The position numbers and the translations under genes were made by a program. Below the pieces are notes generated by a model. It saw nothing but the letters and a program-made list of their open reading frames with translations, was not told where the DNA came from and made no database searches. Positions 56,126 to 64,000 of a stretch of 64,000 bases of DNA are shown one piece after another. Source of the stretch: Dyadobacter alkalitolerans DSM 23607. GTDB taxonomy: Bacteria; Bacteroidota; Bacteroidia; Cytophagales; Spirosomataceae. Positions within the stretch are counted from its first letter, which is position 1; each line of letters starts with the position of its first letter. The stretch is from the NCBI RefSeq assembly GCF_000428845.1, contig NZ_AUAS01000004.1, positions 186,001 to 250,000 of the forward strand. The letters run 5' to 3'.

Positions 56126-57793
56126 CTACTTCACTTCCGCCAAATACTTATGCACAAAACTTATCGCCATAGATCCTTCACCTACGGCTGAGGCTACGCG
56201 ATTCATGGCGCCGGCCCTGACGTCGCCTGCGGCAAAAACGCCCGGGCAACTTGTCTCGAGCAGGTACGGATCGCGTTTCTGTTTCCAGATCTTAGGGTAG
56301 TCGGTACGGGACGTCAGGTCGCGGCCGGTTTCCAGAAATCCTTTGTCATTTTTGATGATGCCCAGCTCGAGCCAATCGGTAAATGGCTTGGCACCAATGA
56401 AGATATAAAGCGCATTCGCCGGGTAAGTATTAACTTTCTGCGTATCAAGGGACAGGATATCAAGGCCTTCCAATTTGTCTGAACCACAGGCAGCGGCAAT
56501 TTCCACCCTTGGCATTATACGTATGTTATCCTGTGACCCAATCTGATCGATCAGGTAAGCTGACATGGTTGCGGTCAGATCATCTTTGCGGATCAGGATA
56601 TAAACGTTCTTAGCAAATTTGGACAGGTACATAGCCGCTTGCCCGGCAGAGTTCCCCCCACCAACAATATAAACTTCTTTGTCTTTACAAGCCGTAGCCT
56701 CGGTCATGGCGGCCCCGTAATAAATCCCAGCTCCGGTAAATTCAGCAATACCGGCTGTGTCAAGTTTCCGGTAATTGACTCCTGTGGTTATGACCACGCT
56801 GCGGGTAATGATTTCTTCGGCGTTATCAAAAATGATCTTTTTATACCCATCCTTTTGCTCAATAGACTGCACTGCCTGAGGCGACAAGAATTCGGTTCCT
56901 AGCCGAGTTGCCTGCGTCATCGCTCGGCGGGTTAGTTCAGCACCGCTTAAACCTGTCGGAAAGCCCAGGTAGTTCTCTATGCGTGAACTGGTACCCGCTT
57001 GTCCACCCGGAGCACGGCGCTCGATTACCAGGGTCTTTAATCCTTCCGAGGCACCGTAAACACCAGCCGCCAGTCCCGCAGGGCCAGCGCCAATTATCAC
57101 TACATCATATACATCCTGACGTTTGGCCTGCGGGTTCAAACCAATATTTCTGGCAATTTCCGATAAGCCGGGCTTGGTCAGCAAACTGCCTTCTTCTAGG
57201 AATACAACCGGCAGATCGGCTTCGTTCAGGCCATTATTTTCCAATAGTTTTTTTCCTTCCCGATCCGTCTGAATGTCCAGCCACTGGTATGGTACTAGGT
57301 TACCGGCCAGGAAATCCTTGATCTCGTGAGAACTTTGAGAATATTGATAACCGATCACCTTGATGCCTTTGAAAACCGGATGATAATCGCATTGCCAATC
57401 ATGTAGGAGGTCATCTATCACCGGGAACAATTTTTCTTCCGGCGGGTCCCAGGGTTTTACCAGATAGTAGTCCAGTTTCGCTTCATTGATCGCCTTAATT
57501 GCCGAATCTTTATCGGAGTAAGCGGTCAGCAACGCACGTTTTGCTTCCGGATAATACTGCATTGCTTTGATCAGGAACTCCACACCCTGCATCTCGGGCA
57601 TTCGCTGGTCTGACAAAAATAAAGCAACAGCCTCGCCCTTATTGTTTAGTTCCCGCAAGCTATCGAGCGCTTCCTGCACAATTGTTGTGCTCAGAATCCG
57701 GTAACGGTCGCGATAATGGCTTTTCAAGTCACGGGTGATCGCTCGTAGCACCTGGGCATCGTCATCTATACAAAATATAATTGGCAGACTCAT
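56126..57793 (-). CDS. Response regulator-glutaredoxin-like-thioredoxin reductase-like fusion
   Basis: The 555-residue protein joins three parts. A receiver (about 1-125) has acidic pocket CIDDDA, Asp62 in LFLSDQRMPEM, a Thr in ALLTAYSD and Lys in YLVKPWDP. A thioredoxin-fold part (about 140-215) follows, with SQSSHEIKDFL in place of a redox Cys pair. An FAD/NADPH reductase part (about 225-555) has VIIGAGPAGLAAG, YIVGGGNSAG and VFAAGDVRAGAMNR. The CxxC disulfide of thioredoxin reductase is missing; that place reads GIYYGAAMTEATACK. Fusions of this kind are known under the name fused response regulator/thioredoxin reductase. The output could be a flavin reaction gated by phosphorylation. It lies 48 bases after the VOC gene. 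Confidence 0.9.
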   Translation of the reverse strand: MSLPIIFCIDDDAQVLRAITRDLKSHYRDRYRILSTTIVQEALDSLRELNNKGEAVALFLSDQRMPEMQGVEFLIKAMQYYPEAKRALLTAYSDKDSAIKAINEAKLDYYLVKPWDPPEEKLFPVIDDLLHDWQCDYHPVFKGIKVIGYQYSQSSHEIKDFLAGNLVPYQWLDIQTDREGKKLLENNGLNEADLPVVFLEEGSLLTKPGLSEIARNIGLNPQAKRQDVYDVVIIGAGPAGLAAGVYGASEGLKTLVIERRAPGGQAGTSSRIENYLGFPTGLSGAELTRRAMTQATRLGTEFLSPQAVQSIEQKDGYKKIIFDNAEEIITRSVVITTGVNYRKLDTAGIAEFTGAGIYYGAAMTEATACKDKEVYIVGGGNSAGQAAMYLSKFAKNVYILIRKDDLTATMSAYLIDQIGSQDNIRIMPRVEIAAACGSDKLEGLDILSLDTQKVNTYPANALYIFIGAKPFTDWLELGIIKNDKGFLETGRDLTSRTDYPKIWKQKRDPYLLETSCPGVFAAGDVRAGAMNRVASAVGEGSMAISFVHKYLAEVK

Positions 57794-57841
57794 AAGATCA
57801 TTTTTATGTGGGCGTTAAGAAAATAATGTTCGTTAGCCATT

Positions 57842-58321
57842 TCAAAGTGCAAGTAAACCTTGCAGATCCAAGTGCTTGTTGAACATGGTTATTCTTCCAT
57901 TTTCAACAATCCATTCCTCTTGTGGTCGGTCCCAATAAAGTTCAACGCCGTTTTTGTCAGGGTCATCAAGATATATCGCTTCCGATACGCCGTGGTCTGA
58001 TGCACCTGTTATTGGATATTTTGCCTGTATCAGCCTTCGCAAAGCTGCAGCAAGATCTTTTCTTTCCGGATATAGAATGGCCGTGTGATATAGACCGGGG
58101 GCACGTTCAGGGGCCGGACCACTATCTTTACTGTGCCATGTGTTCAAACCTATATGATGGTGATACCCGCCTGCAGATAGGAATGCGGCCTGATCACCAT
58201 AGGTATTCATCAGTTGAAAGCCCAGTAAATCGCAGTAAAAATCAAGTGAGCGTTGCAAATCGCTTACTTTTAAATGTACGTGACCTATGCGGGTCTGAGC
58301 AGGTATCATATAATTGTCCAT
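57842..58321 (-). CDS. VOC family extradiol-dioxygenase-like protein
   Basis: Using ATG 58321 (MDNYMIPAQTRIGHVHLKVS) the protein is 159 residues. Metal ligands of the vicinal oxygen chelate fold are visible: His in GHVHLKVSD, His in GLYHTAILY and Glu in NGVELYWDRP. The form is that of single-domain catechol-2,3-dioxygenase-like or glyoxalase-like proteins. Its substrate is unknown; a quinone, catechol or methylglyoxal-type compound would suit the neighbours. It lies between the pirin gene and the reductase fusion on the same strand, with gaps of 43 and 48 bases, so it is part of one operon. Confidence 0.88.
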   Translation of the reverse strand: MDNYMIPAQTRIGHVHLKVSDLQRSLDFYCDLLGFQLMNTYGDQAAFLSAGGYHHHIGLNTWHSKDSGPAPERAPGLYHTAILYPERKDLAAALRRLIQAKYPITGASDHGVSEAIYLDDPDKNGVELYWDRPQEEWIVENGRITMFNKHLDLQGLLAL

Positions 58322-58364
58322 AAGATATGATTTGGTAGTGTTCGTAATGATAATTAAACTGCTA

Positions 58365-59249
58365 TTACTGGCCTTTCGATCTTTGTTTCTCATAATCGAT
58401 CTTGCCGTATTCACCGTTATAAAAATCCCGGTAGGCAATGGCTATGTCGAGCTTTGAGTTCATCACGAACGGCCCCTCAGCGAAGATCGGCTCCTGATAC
58501 GCTTCTCCGCCGAATAATATGAAATCGCATGCTTTCTGGCATTCGTTTTTCAGCTCGATACTACCTTGTTTTCTGTCAAACTCGACAAAATCGCCGACAT
58601 TGAATATTTCATCATTGATGACGGCTGGCACTTCGGGAAGGTAGGCGGCGACCTCTATTTCGTCTGCAAATTCGATCGCAAAAAGGGCACCTGCCTCTAA
58701 ATGGATATGATAAAGGAATTGTTCTGAATAATTGGGTATCACGGAACTAATATCCTCAAATGTCCCCACGATAACTTTGACCCAACTTTTGCCATCCGGC
58801 AGGTCTTTGCGTGGGACTTCACTTCCTTCAATGGATAAATAAGCTGGTTTTTCAGCCTTGATTTCTGAGGGCAGATTGATCCAGAACTGGAAAGCATGTA
58901 CAAGTTTGGAATCACTTTGCGAATCATAATTCAACGTTTCATCATGAATGATCCCATTACCGGCATTCATCCATTGGACCCCTCCGGAATGAACCTTGGC
59001 ATAGTTCCCCGCGCTGTCAAAATGTTCGTCTTCGCCATTCAATATGTAGCTCAACGTGGCAATGCCCCGGTGCGGGTGTGCACCGGTACCCTCTTTATTA
59101 ATCTTACTCTGGATCCTTGGCGCGATATGGTCAAGAAATACGAATGGCCCCACCGCGTCGGCATATCGGTTAGGTAGCACTCGGGATATTTCCAGGTAGC
59201 CAATATCTGCCCTTTGCCCCTGGGTTGAAAAGCTGCTTTTCTTCTTCAT
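58365..59249 (-). CDS. Pirin family protein, second type
   Basis: The 294-residue bicupin has all four metal ligands: the two His in GAHPHRGIATL and His plus Glu in GIIHDETL. Its sequence is clearly apart from the pirin at 1440, and the C-terminal cupin lacks the Pro-rich tail of that protein. Pirins can be quercetinases or redox sensors. Here it stands between LLM and VOC genes in a minus-strand operon, in line with oxidation or ring cleavage of an aromatic or quinone substrate. That role is an inference from context. Confidence 0.9.
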   Translation of the reverse strand: MKKKSSFSTQGQRADIGYLEISRVLPNRYADAVGPFVFLDHIAPRIQSKINKEGTGAHPHRGIATLSYILNGEDEHFDSAGNYAKVHSGGVQWMNAGNGIIHDETLNYDSQSDSKLVHAFQFWINLPSEIKAEKPAYLSIEGSEVPRKDLPDGKSWVKVIVGTFEDISSVIPNYSEQFLYHIHLEAGALFAIEFADEIEVAAYLPEVPAVINDEIFNVGDFVEFDRKQGSIELKNECQKACDFILFGGEAYQEPIFAEGPFVMNSKLDIAIAYRDFYNGEYGKIDYEKQRSKGQ

Positions 59250-59312
59250 AAAAAACTTACCGTGAACGAATAGAATGTAGGTAAAGGTTGGGATGGTGAT
59301 AGCCCTATGGCT

Positions 59313-60326
59313 CTATTTAACCAAAGGGATGACCTGGCTGCCGATCAACTCGATAGACCGCATTAACTGCTGGTGTGTCAGGCCGGCAATGTCCATTTGG
59401 AATGTGAACAGGTCGATGCCGCCGAGTGCTTCGCTATGCCTTTTCAGCTTTTCGGCGACCGTTTCCGGTCCGCCGACCACGAGGACACCTTTTTCAGAGG
59501 CACCAGCATCGAATTGCGCTTTGGTAACCGGCCCCCAGCCACGTTCCCGGCCTATTTTGGACCATGACTCTATGTACCCGGGTGCATAATCCGCGCTCGC
59601 TGACTGATCCGTATCGCCCACGTATCCCGGGGAATGCAGTCCGACTTTAAGCTCCTCTGGCTTGAAACCAGCTTCTTTACCAGACTTTCTGTAAAGATCG
59701 ACCAGCGGCCTGAAGCTCTCTGTTTGTCCGCCGATGACGGCCACCATCAGCGGAAGCCCCAGCTTACCGGCACGCACAAACGATTGCGCTGTACCGCCTA
59801 CGCCCACCCACACAGGTAATTTCTGCTGTACAGGGCGAGGATAGACCGGCTGATTATGCAGAGCGGGTCTGAACTTACCCGACCAGGTAACGAATTCCTC
59901 ATCCCTGAGCTGTAGCAACAATTTTAGTTTTTCACTGAACAGGGCGTCATAATCATCAAGATTATAACCAAACAACGGAAACGCTTCTGTGGCGGAACCC
60001 CGGCCAGCAATGATCTCTGCACGTCCCTTGGAAATGATATCCAGTGTTGCGAATTGCTGAAACACCCGCACGGGATCTGAAGTGCTCAGCACGGTTACCG
60101 CGCTCATAAGCCTGATCCTTTTTGTGCGGGCAGCAGCAGCGGCAAGTATCACCGCCGGAACTGAATCTAGAAATTCTTTTTTATGATGTTCTCCAATCCC
60201 GAAAACATCGAGCCCAGCCTCGTCTGCCGCGACGATCCTGTCTAGCAGTTGCTCCATTGCATCAACGCTATTCAGTTCATTACTTCCGTACATGGCCGAT
60301 GCGAAACTATCTATCCCTATTTCCAT
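59313..60326 (-). CDS. LLM class flavin-dependent oxidoreductase (paralogue of 36857)
   Basis: The 337-residue protein shares its start (MEIGIDSFASAMYGS) and nearly all barrel motifs with the LLM protein at 36857-37882: FGIGEHHKKEFLDS, VLSTSDPVRVFQQFATLD, TWSGKFRPAL and TFQMD near the end. Most residues are identical by eye. It is intact, unlike the truncated pirin copy next to it. It lies 60 bases after the deleted pirin gene and 63 before the second pirin. A recent duplication, or transfer of a related cassette, would explain two close copies 22 kb apart. Confidence 0.9.
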   Translation of the reverse strand: MEIGIDSFASAMYGSNELNSVDAMEQLLDRIVAADEAGLDVFGIGEHHKKEFLDSVPAVILAAAAARTKRIRLMSAVTVLSTSDPVRVFQQFATLDIISKGRAEIIAGRGSATEAFPLFGYNLDDYDALFSEKLKLLLQLRDEEFVTWSGKFRPALHNQPVYPRPVQQKLPVWVGVGGTAQSFVRAGKLGLPLMVAVIGGQTESFRPLVDLYRKSGKEAGFKPEELKVGLHSPGYVGDTDQSASADYAPGYIESWSKIGRERGWGPVTKAQFDAGASEKGVLVVGGPETVAEKLKRHSEALGGIDLFTFQMDIAGLTHQQLMRSIELIGSQVIPLVK

Positions 60327-60386
60327 TTTTCTTGTTCTGTTTTTCAGTTTGTATTATTGTTCTCAGTATCCGGTACAAAGTCATTA

Positions 60387-60872
60387 TCAAGACAAGGTAT
60401 TCGGTGGTGGCCCGCCGGCTGGCCGTGAGTTTGTTGCTGGTAAGGGGATGAATTCGGCTTTATCGGCAGGCGGTAACAGAATGCGACCCTGCTTCCAGTC
60501 TTCTTTGGCCTGTTCTATCCTTTCCCTGCGACTCGATACAAAGTTCCACCAGATGTATCGTTCTCCCAGATGCTCACCGCCGAGCATCATCAATGTGGTA
60601 TGCTCGGCAGCGACGATCACGGGATCGACCCCGTTACTAAATCGGTGCATGATCTCTCCGCTAAACAAATAACTGACAGTAGATAAACCAATATGAGGAT
60701 GCGGCAGCACATCCAGATCACTATGAATAGCGGTTGGTATACTTACTGGTCCACCATGGTCCATAAAAATAAAAGGCCCGACCATTCGCCTGAGCTGGTA
60801 GGGTAAGAGACGCTTAACGACGAAACCGGGGATGATTTCCGCCTGACGTGATGAAATTACGATATCCAGCAT
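60387..60872 (-). pseudogene. Pirin with a 143-residue in-frame internal deletion
   Basis: Using ATG 60872 (MLDIVISSRQAEIIPGF), the 161-residue product aligns end to end with the pirin at 1440. It runs 77 residues to FSGEIMHR and then goes straight to FSNGVDPVIV, which matches residue 221 of the full protein. Residues 78-220 are absent and the frame is kept. Two metal ligands (His102 and Glu104 in the full copy) are lost, so the cupin site cannot work; His58 and His60 remain. The protein could still fold in part. It heads the minus-strand operon with LLM, pirin and VOC. Confidence 0.85.
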
Positions 60873-61177
60873 ATTTTGATCTTGATAAGTAATGACTGTA
60901 GAATTAGATGATATAAATGATCCCACCGGCTTAGTGAATTTCGTCTATGAATCAGGCCCAGTATTCATAATTGCACACTTGATGTAAATGGTGCAATTTT
61001 AATGATACTATTAGACTGAAAAGATGATATATGTTTTATAAACTCGTAGATATTTGTCTATAAAACACCCTTATGGCGACGATGGAATTGAAACTGTTTA
61101 TTGTAATGGTCATGTAAACGGACTAAGCTTACCAAAGCACCGGTCGTTGATGCCTGAACATCATCTGAAATGAAACT

Positions 61178-62707
61178 CTATTGATTAATCCACGCTTTTC
61201 GCAAGGAAAGTTGACTTTTTGAAGGGTTATCAATAGCAGTAATCACTTTTGATGTCTGGTCGTAAGCAAGTCCGGCCTTCTGTAAACTTTCTTTAAGAGG
61301 GATCGGCTCACCTTGCTCCACGTAATCTTTAAAAAACTGACGGATCTCTGGAAACGTCATCGCCGTAATTTCATCAAATAATTCTTCGTCTTTAAAAGCC
61401 TTTTCTGACCCGAATTTCTTCATAAGCTTTTGCATTAAATCTTGCGTGCCTATCTTACCCCCGGAAAGTTCTCTTAGCCGTATATCAAGGCATAAACCGA
61501 CCAAGGCTCCCTTTTGGTAAAAATTCATATATTGATCCTGCCGTTCGATCGCTTTGGTACTCATCTGAGTCATGGAAAGACTATTGTCGAACTGCTGCAT
61601 TCCCCTTATTTTCCCCTCAATCACCTTAGTAAATTCCGTCAGGTTGATCATCCTTTGTTTGACAGGCATATGGATGGTACCATATTCGGTCATTCCTTCA
61701 TAGAGCCACAGATGTTTGGATAGCACGGGATTAAGGAAGTCGAATTCCTGTATTTCTCTGGAGTGGATGTTGAGTGGGGTTAAAATATGAAAAAATTCAT
61801 GTAAGGCTACGCCCATCAATGCATCGGGTAGTCCATCCAAGGTCTGTGAAGCGTACAAACAGACTGTTGAATTGCTGTGTTCGAGGGCGTCACCCATGAG
61901 TCCTCTTGGCATTTCTTCATGATAAATTAGAAATGCATATTCATTTACGGGTAGCTTTCCACCAAGATATGCCTGCTGTTTACTTAAAATCGTTTCCAGC
62001 TTGACGGCCAGGCTTTTTGAAAATGACTTATTCTGCTCAGAATAAAAAGAAACCAGGACATTCGTGTTACCGACTTTTAACCAGGTGGTATCCGGGACAC
62101 AGTAAAAGACCGGGGAGTCGACAAGATGCCGATAATCTTTTGCCGACGTAACATCGATTGTGTCATTTTTAGGAATATATTTCAGAGCGGATGAAGGGTA
62201 GAATTCGGTGTTTTTCTTGACTGTGATATCATAGCCAGCAGTTGTAACTTCATCAAAATACCCGACAAGCGAGTTATAATTGATGATAAACAAACTGTCC
62301 TTTTTAAACATGCTGGCAGGAGATTTCGCGCCTCCGGTTTGCTGCGTAAGGTGTTCCCATCCATCGGATACCAAGTAACTTATCTCAGCAGCGTTTTTCA
62401 GGTCTGCAACCATCCAAGTGTTCACATCCAGCTTTTTAACCTCAATTGGTTTTCCTTTATGATCAACTGCTTTAAAATCTGATATATATTGACCGAAATC
62501 CATGGCATCATAATACCCGGGAACCATCCTGGGTATTATGTATTTACCCTCTTTTAAGTTGTTCTGAGGGGGCGTAAATGTTACAAGAACCTTATCATCC
62601 TTGACATTTAACAAATCTATTTTATACTGATAGTTAGCGGTTTGCGGCTGTGCCGCTAATTTGATAGATACAGCCAGTAGGACAATAATGTGTCTGAAGT
62701 TTTTCAT
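61178..62707 (-). CDS. M61 family metallopeptidase (glycyl-aminopeptidase-like)
   Basis: The 509-residue protein has a signal peptide (about 1-20, ending LAAQ), an N-terminal beta-domain and a catalytic domain with the zinc motif HEFFH in GVALHEFFHILTPLNIH (near 305). The third ligand Glu is in LWLYEGMTEYG. This order is that of M61 peptidases. The PDZ domain often present after the catalytic domain is absent or very short here. It should act in the periplasm or outside on peptides, with a taste for small N-terminal residues in the family. It lies 33 bases after an 80-residue gene on the same strand. Confidence 0.9.
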   Translation of the reverse strand: MKNFRHIIVLLAVSIKLAAQPQTANYQYKIDLLNVKDDKVLVTFTPPQNNLKEGKYIIPRMVPGYYDAMDFGQYISDFKAVDHKGKPIEVKKLDVNTWMVADLKNAAEISYLVSDGWEHLTQQTGGAKSPASMFKKDSLFIINYNSLVGYFDEVTTAGYDITVKKNTEFYPSSALKYIPKNDTIDVTSAKDYRHLVDSPVFYCVPDTTWLKVGNTNVLVSFYSEQNKSFSKSLAVKLETILSKQQAYLGGKLPVNEYAFLIYHEEMPRGLMGDALEHSNSTVCLYASQTLDGLPDALMGVALHEFFHILTPLNIHSREIQEFDFLNPVLSKHLWLYEGMTEYGTIHMPVKQRMINLTEFTKVIEGKIRGMQQFDNSLSMTQMSTKAIERQDQYMNFYQKGALVGLCLDIRLRELSGGKIGTQDLMQKLMKKFGSEKAFKDEELFDEITAMTFPEIRQFFKDYVEQGEPIPLKESLQKAGLAYDQTSKVITAIDNPSKSQLSLRKAWINQ

Positions 62708-62740
62708 GTATTCGCTTTCAATAATGGTTAAGAAGCGCAG

Positions 62741-62983
62741 TTATTGTTTTAAATTCCCAAATGAGCTGTTATTATAGTCCTTAATAGATTGCTGCACATC
62801 TATTGAACTCAAATTCTTTATTTCCGAATGTTGACATTTCTCTGCCGCATTCCCTTTGGGACAACTATTTTCTGTGACGGCTGGGAACTCATCAGCTTTT
62901 TCATTCAAAGGTTTCTGACATTCTTTTAAGTCTTTCATAACGGATTTGTTAAGCATCATATCGAAAATTATGGCTTTTTTCAT
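62741..62983 (-). CDS. Small Cys-containing protein, unknown
   Basis: This 80-residue ORF starts MKKAIIFDMMLNKSVMKDL and has three Cys (near 22, 41 and 50) and many Ser and Asn in its second half. There is no signal peptide or membrane span. Leader-like MKK...LNK openings occur in Bacteroidota peptide precursors, but no GG or core Cys pattern that I know follows, and no modification enzyme is in the window. It lies two bases after the ORF at 62986 and 33 bases before the M61 peptidase. It could be a small unknown protein, a precursor peptide or chance. Confidence 0.35.
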   Translation of the reverse strand: MKKAIIFDMMLNKSVMKDLKECQKPLNEKADEFPAVTENSCPKGNAAEKCQHSEIKNLSSIDVQQSIKDYNNSSFGNLKQ

Positions 62984-62985
62984 GA

Positions 62986-63531
62986 CTAGATATTTGCAGC
63001 CTTAGAATCAAACCCAAGCCGCAGCGTCACCCTGGGCGATTGTTCATTTTTCTCTTTGGGAATGTAGGCTGCTACTGAGAAAACCAGGATGTCTATGGGA
63101 GCGAAATAAAAACCGCCGCCGTAGTTGTAATGCCACTGCTTGGACTTCTCATTTGCCTCCCAAACCCTTCCATAGTCAAACGCCCCGAGCACGCCAAAGG
63201 TGAAAGGCAATGTACGGTTGTAGCTCGTGCCAAATTTGATGCGCAGATCGGTGTTATGCCAGAGGGCGCTTTTGCCGTAAAACGTTTGCGTCGTCCCCGA
63301 ATATTGAAGTTCCAGCAGTTTTCTTTGCAGAGGAGCAAGCTTTTTGAGTTTCCAGTAGATCGGGTGACTGCTTTCGATCAATGGGTGAAAATGAATTTCC
63401 TTTGGATCTCTAATCAATACATCCCACTTGATCTGAGCATTAGTCAAATCCGTGCTCTCATTCTGGCTGGCGACTACTTTCACAGACCTTCCGGTCTTTA
63501 AAATAAGCAGTCTTTCATGTAGTGTTATCAT
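62986..63531 (-). CDS. Chimeric ORF ending in outer-membrane beta-barrel strands
   Basis: The 181-residue ORF has two unlike halves. Residues 1-78 (MITLHERLLILKTGRSVKVV and on to APLQRKLLELQYSG) read as a small soluble protein with no signal. Residues 79-181 (FYGKSALWHNTDLRIKFG, LGAFDYGRVWE, then alternating strands ending VTLRLGF) read as the last strands of a BamA/FhaC-like outer-membrane barrel. Such strands without a signal peptide could not reach the outer membrane. I think a deletion has joined two genes, as elsewhere in this region. An intact unknown family is the alternative. Confidence 0.5.
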   Translation of the reverse strand: MITLHERLLILKTGRSVKVVASQNESTDLTNAQIKWDVLIRDPKEIHFHPLIESSHPIYWKLKKLAPLQRKLLELQYSGTTQTFYGKSALWHNTDLRIKFGTSYNRTLPFTFGVLGAFDYGRVWEANEKSKQWHYNYGGGFYFAPIDILVFSVAAYIPKEKNEQSPRVTLRLGFDSKAANI

Positions 63532-63728
63532 AGCATTTTTCTTAGCGTTTTTGGAATGGTCACAACATAATACCTAATTGTATTCTAAGAAGTGTTAAAA
63601 CGAATATACATATACGTTACCTTTCGAAGTGAGAAATTATGGGTAATCTGAATTCTTGAAGCTTTGCAGCATTGTATTTTAGCAGGCTTCGAAAAAAATT
63701 TGGTTAGTGGGCACTTTTCAAGCGTGGG

Positions 63729-63761
63729 AAAATAGCATCCCAGAATCCGAGATGCTATTTT
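63729..63761. terminator. Hairpin like an intrinsic terminator, without a gene beside it
   Basis: Arms AAAATAGCATC (63729-63739) and GATGCTATTTT (63751-63761) pair perfectly over 11 bases around an 11-base loop. No intact gene ends close by; it may belong to a lost gene. The stretch 63532-63788 otherwise shows no coding signal. Confidence 0.5.
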
Positions 63762-63788
63762 GATTACAACTGTACTGCTCCATTACCT

Positions 63789-64000
63789 CTACAAATTATT
63801 GATAACGGCATCTGGCTTGGTTAGAAGGGGGCTATTAGCGACATATAAGGAATAGGTTGTCTTAATGTCAGCCGCAGCTACCGTTCTCTTTGTAAATTGT
63901 CTTAGCAACGATAGGCTATTAGTCGACGGCGTCCAATGCAATTTCTCCGTGTGCAGGTACAAACCCTGCTATATAAACAAGCCTATCAATTCAATACGGT
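63789..64000 (-). pseudogene. Alpha/beta hydrolase fragments at the window edge
   Basis: On the minus strand one frame gives RLVYIAGFVPAHGEIALDAV and a stop. After it, in-frame pieces read TKRTVAAADIKTTYSLYV and SPLLTKPDAVINNL to a stop at 63789-63791. These resemble the strand after the Ser elbow and the His-bearing end of a small alpha/beta hydrolase (esterase type), but with stops between and the His apparently lost. The 5' part would lie beyond the window, so the call is tentative. Confidence 0.35.

Overview
The window looks like a chromosome segment of a Bacteroidota bacterium, most likely a Cytophagales member such as Dyadobacter or a relative (placement inferred, not computed). The reasons are a SusC/SusD pair with a hybrid two-component sensor, -7 boxes of the TAnnTTTG type, FtsX/MacB-type permeases, CheB/CheR-kinase fusions, and PA2169 and DUF892 stress proteins. 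No rRNA, tRNA, CRISPR array, transposase or phage gene was seen.

Layout. (1) 1-11 kb is a stress and housekeeping block: an FtsX-type permease end, a DinB-like protein, a pirin, a PA2169-family protein, a DUF808 membrane protein, a lipid-A-type acyltransferase, a sigma-54 enhancer-binding regulator (5364-6977), an NAD(P)-binding reductase, a large HPII-type catalase and a DUF892 protein. Three -24/-12-like promoters lie in front of genes of this block, one below a pair of palindromes next to the regulator gene. (2) 10.9-12.9 kb holds a short-chain dehydrogenase (SDR) and AraC regulator pair. (3) 12.9-36.8 kb is a xylan utilisation locus: hybrid sensor, SusC, SusD, GH43, Gfo/Idh/MocA oxidoreductase, GH95, GH43, a double CE1-type esterase, GH10 xylanase, an SGNH-CE4 double deacetylase and GH67 alpha-glucuronidase. 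The GH67 gene has an in-frame TAG. The set fits uptake and breakdown of acetylated, feruloylated glucuronoarabinoxylan. (4) 36.8-41.6 kb is a redox cluster: two LLM flavin oxidoreductases, a DJ-1/PfpI protein, a DsbA-like protein and an alpha/beta hydrolase. (5) 42.7-48.2 kb is a chemosensory set: a CheB/CheR/PAS/histidine-kinase protein, a CheB, and two response regulators, one of them frameshifted. (6) 48-55.4 kb, visibly more AT-rich, holds SDR, MDR, AraC and Crp/Fnr genes among many gene remnants. (7) 55.5-60.9 kb, all on the minus strand, holds YceI, a response-regulator/thioredoxin-reductase-like fusion, VOC, pirin, LLM and an internally deleted pirin. (8) 61-64 kb holds an M61 peptidase and poorly conserved or chimeric pieces.

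The main observations are as follows. First, about 13 broken genes crowd into 41.6-64 kb, against one (GH67) in the first 41 kb. Several keep both ends and have lost the middle. Second, there are two families of conserved direct-repeat promoters. One is shared by the SDR genes at 10958 and 48812, with the second repeat exactly 31 bp from the -7 box in both. The other is shared by 50089-50180 and 52923-53014. Both look like AraC-type operators. Third, there is a plausible local sigma-54 stress circuit. All function calls come from reading motifs; no database search was run.
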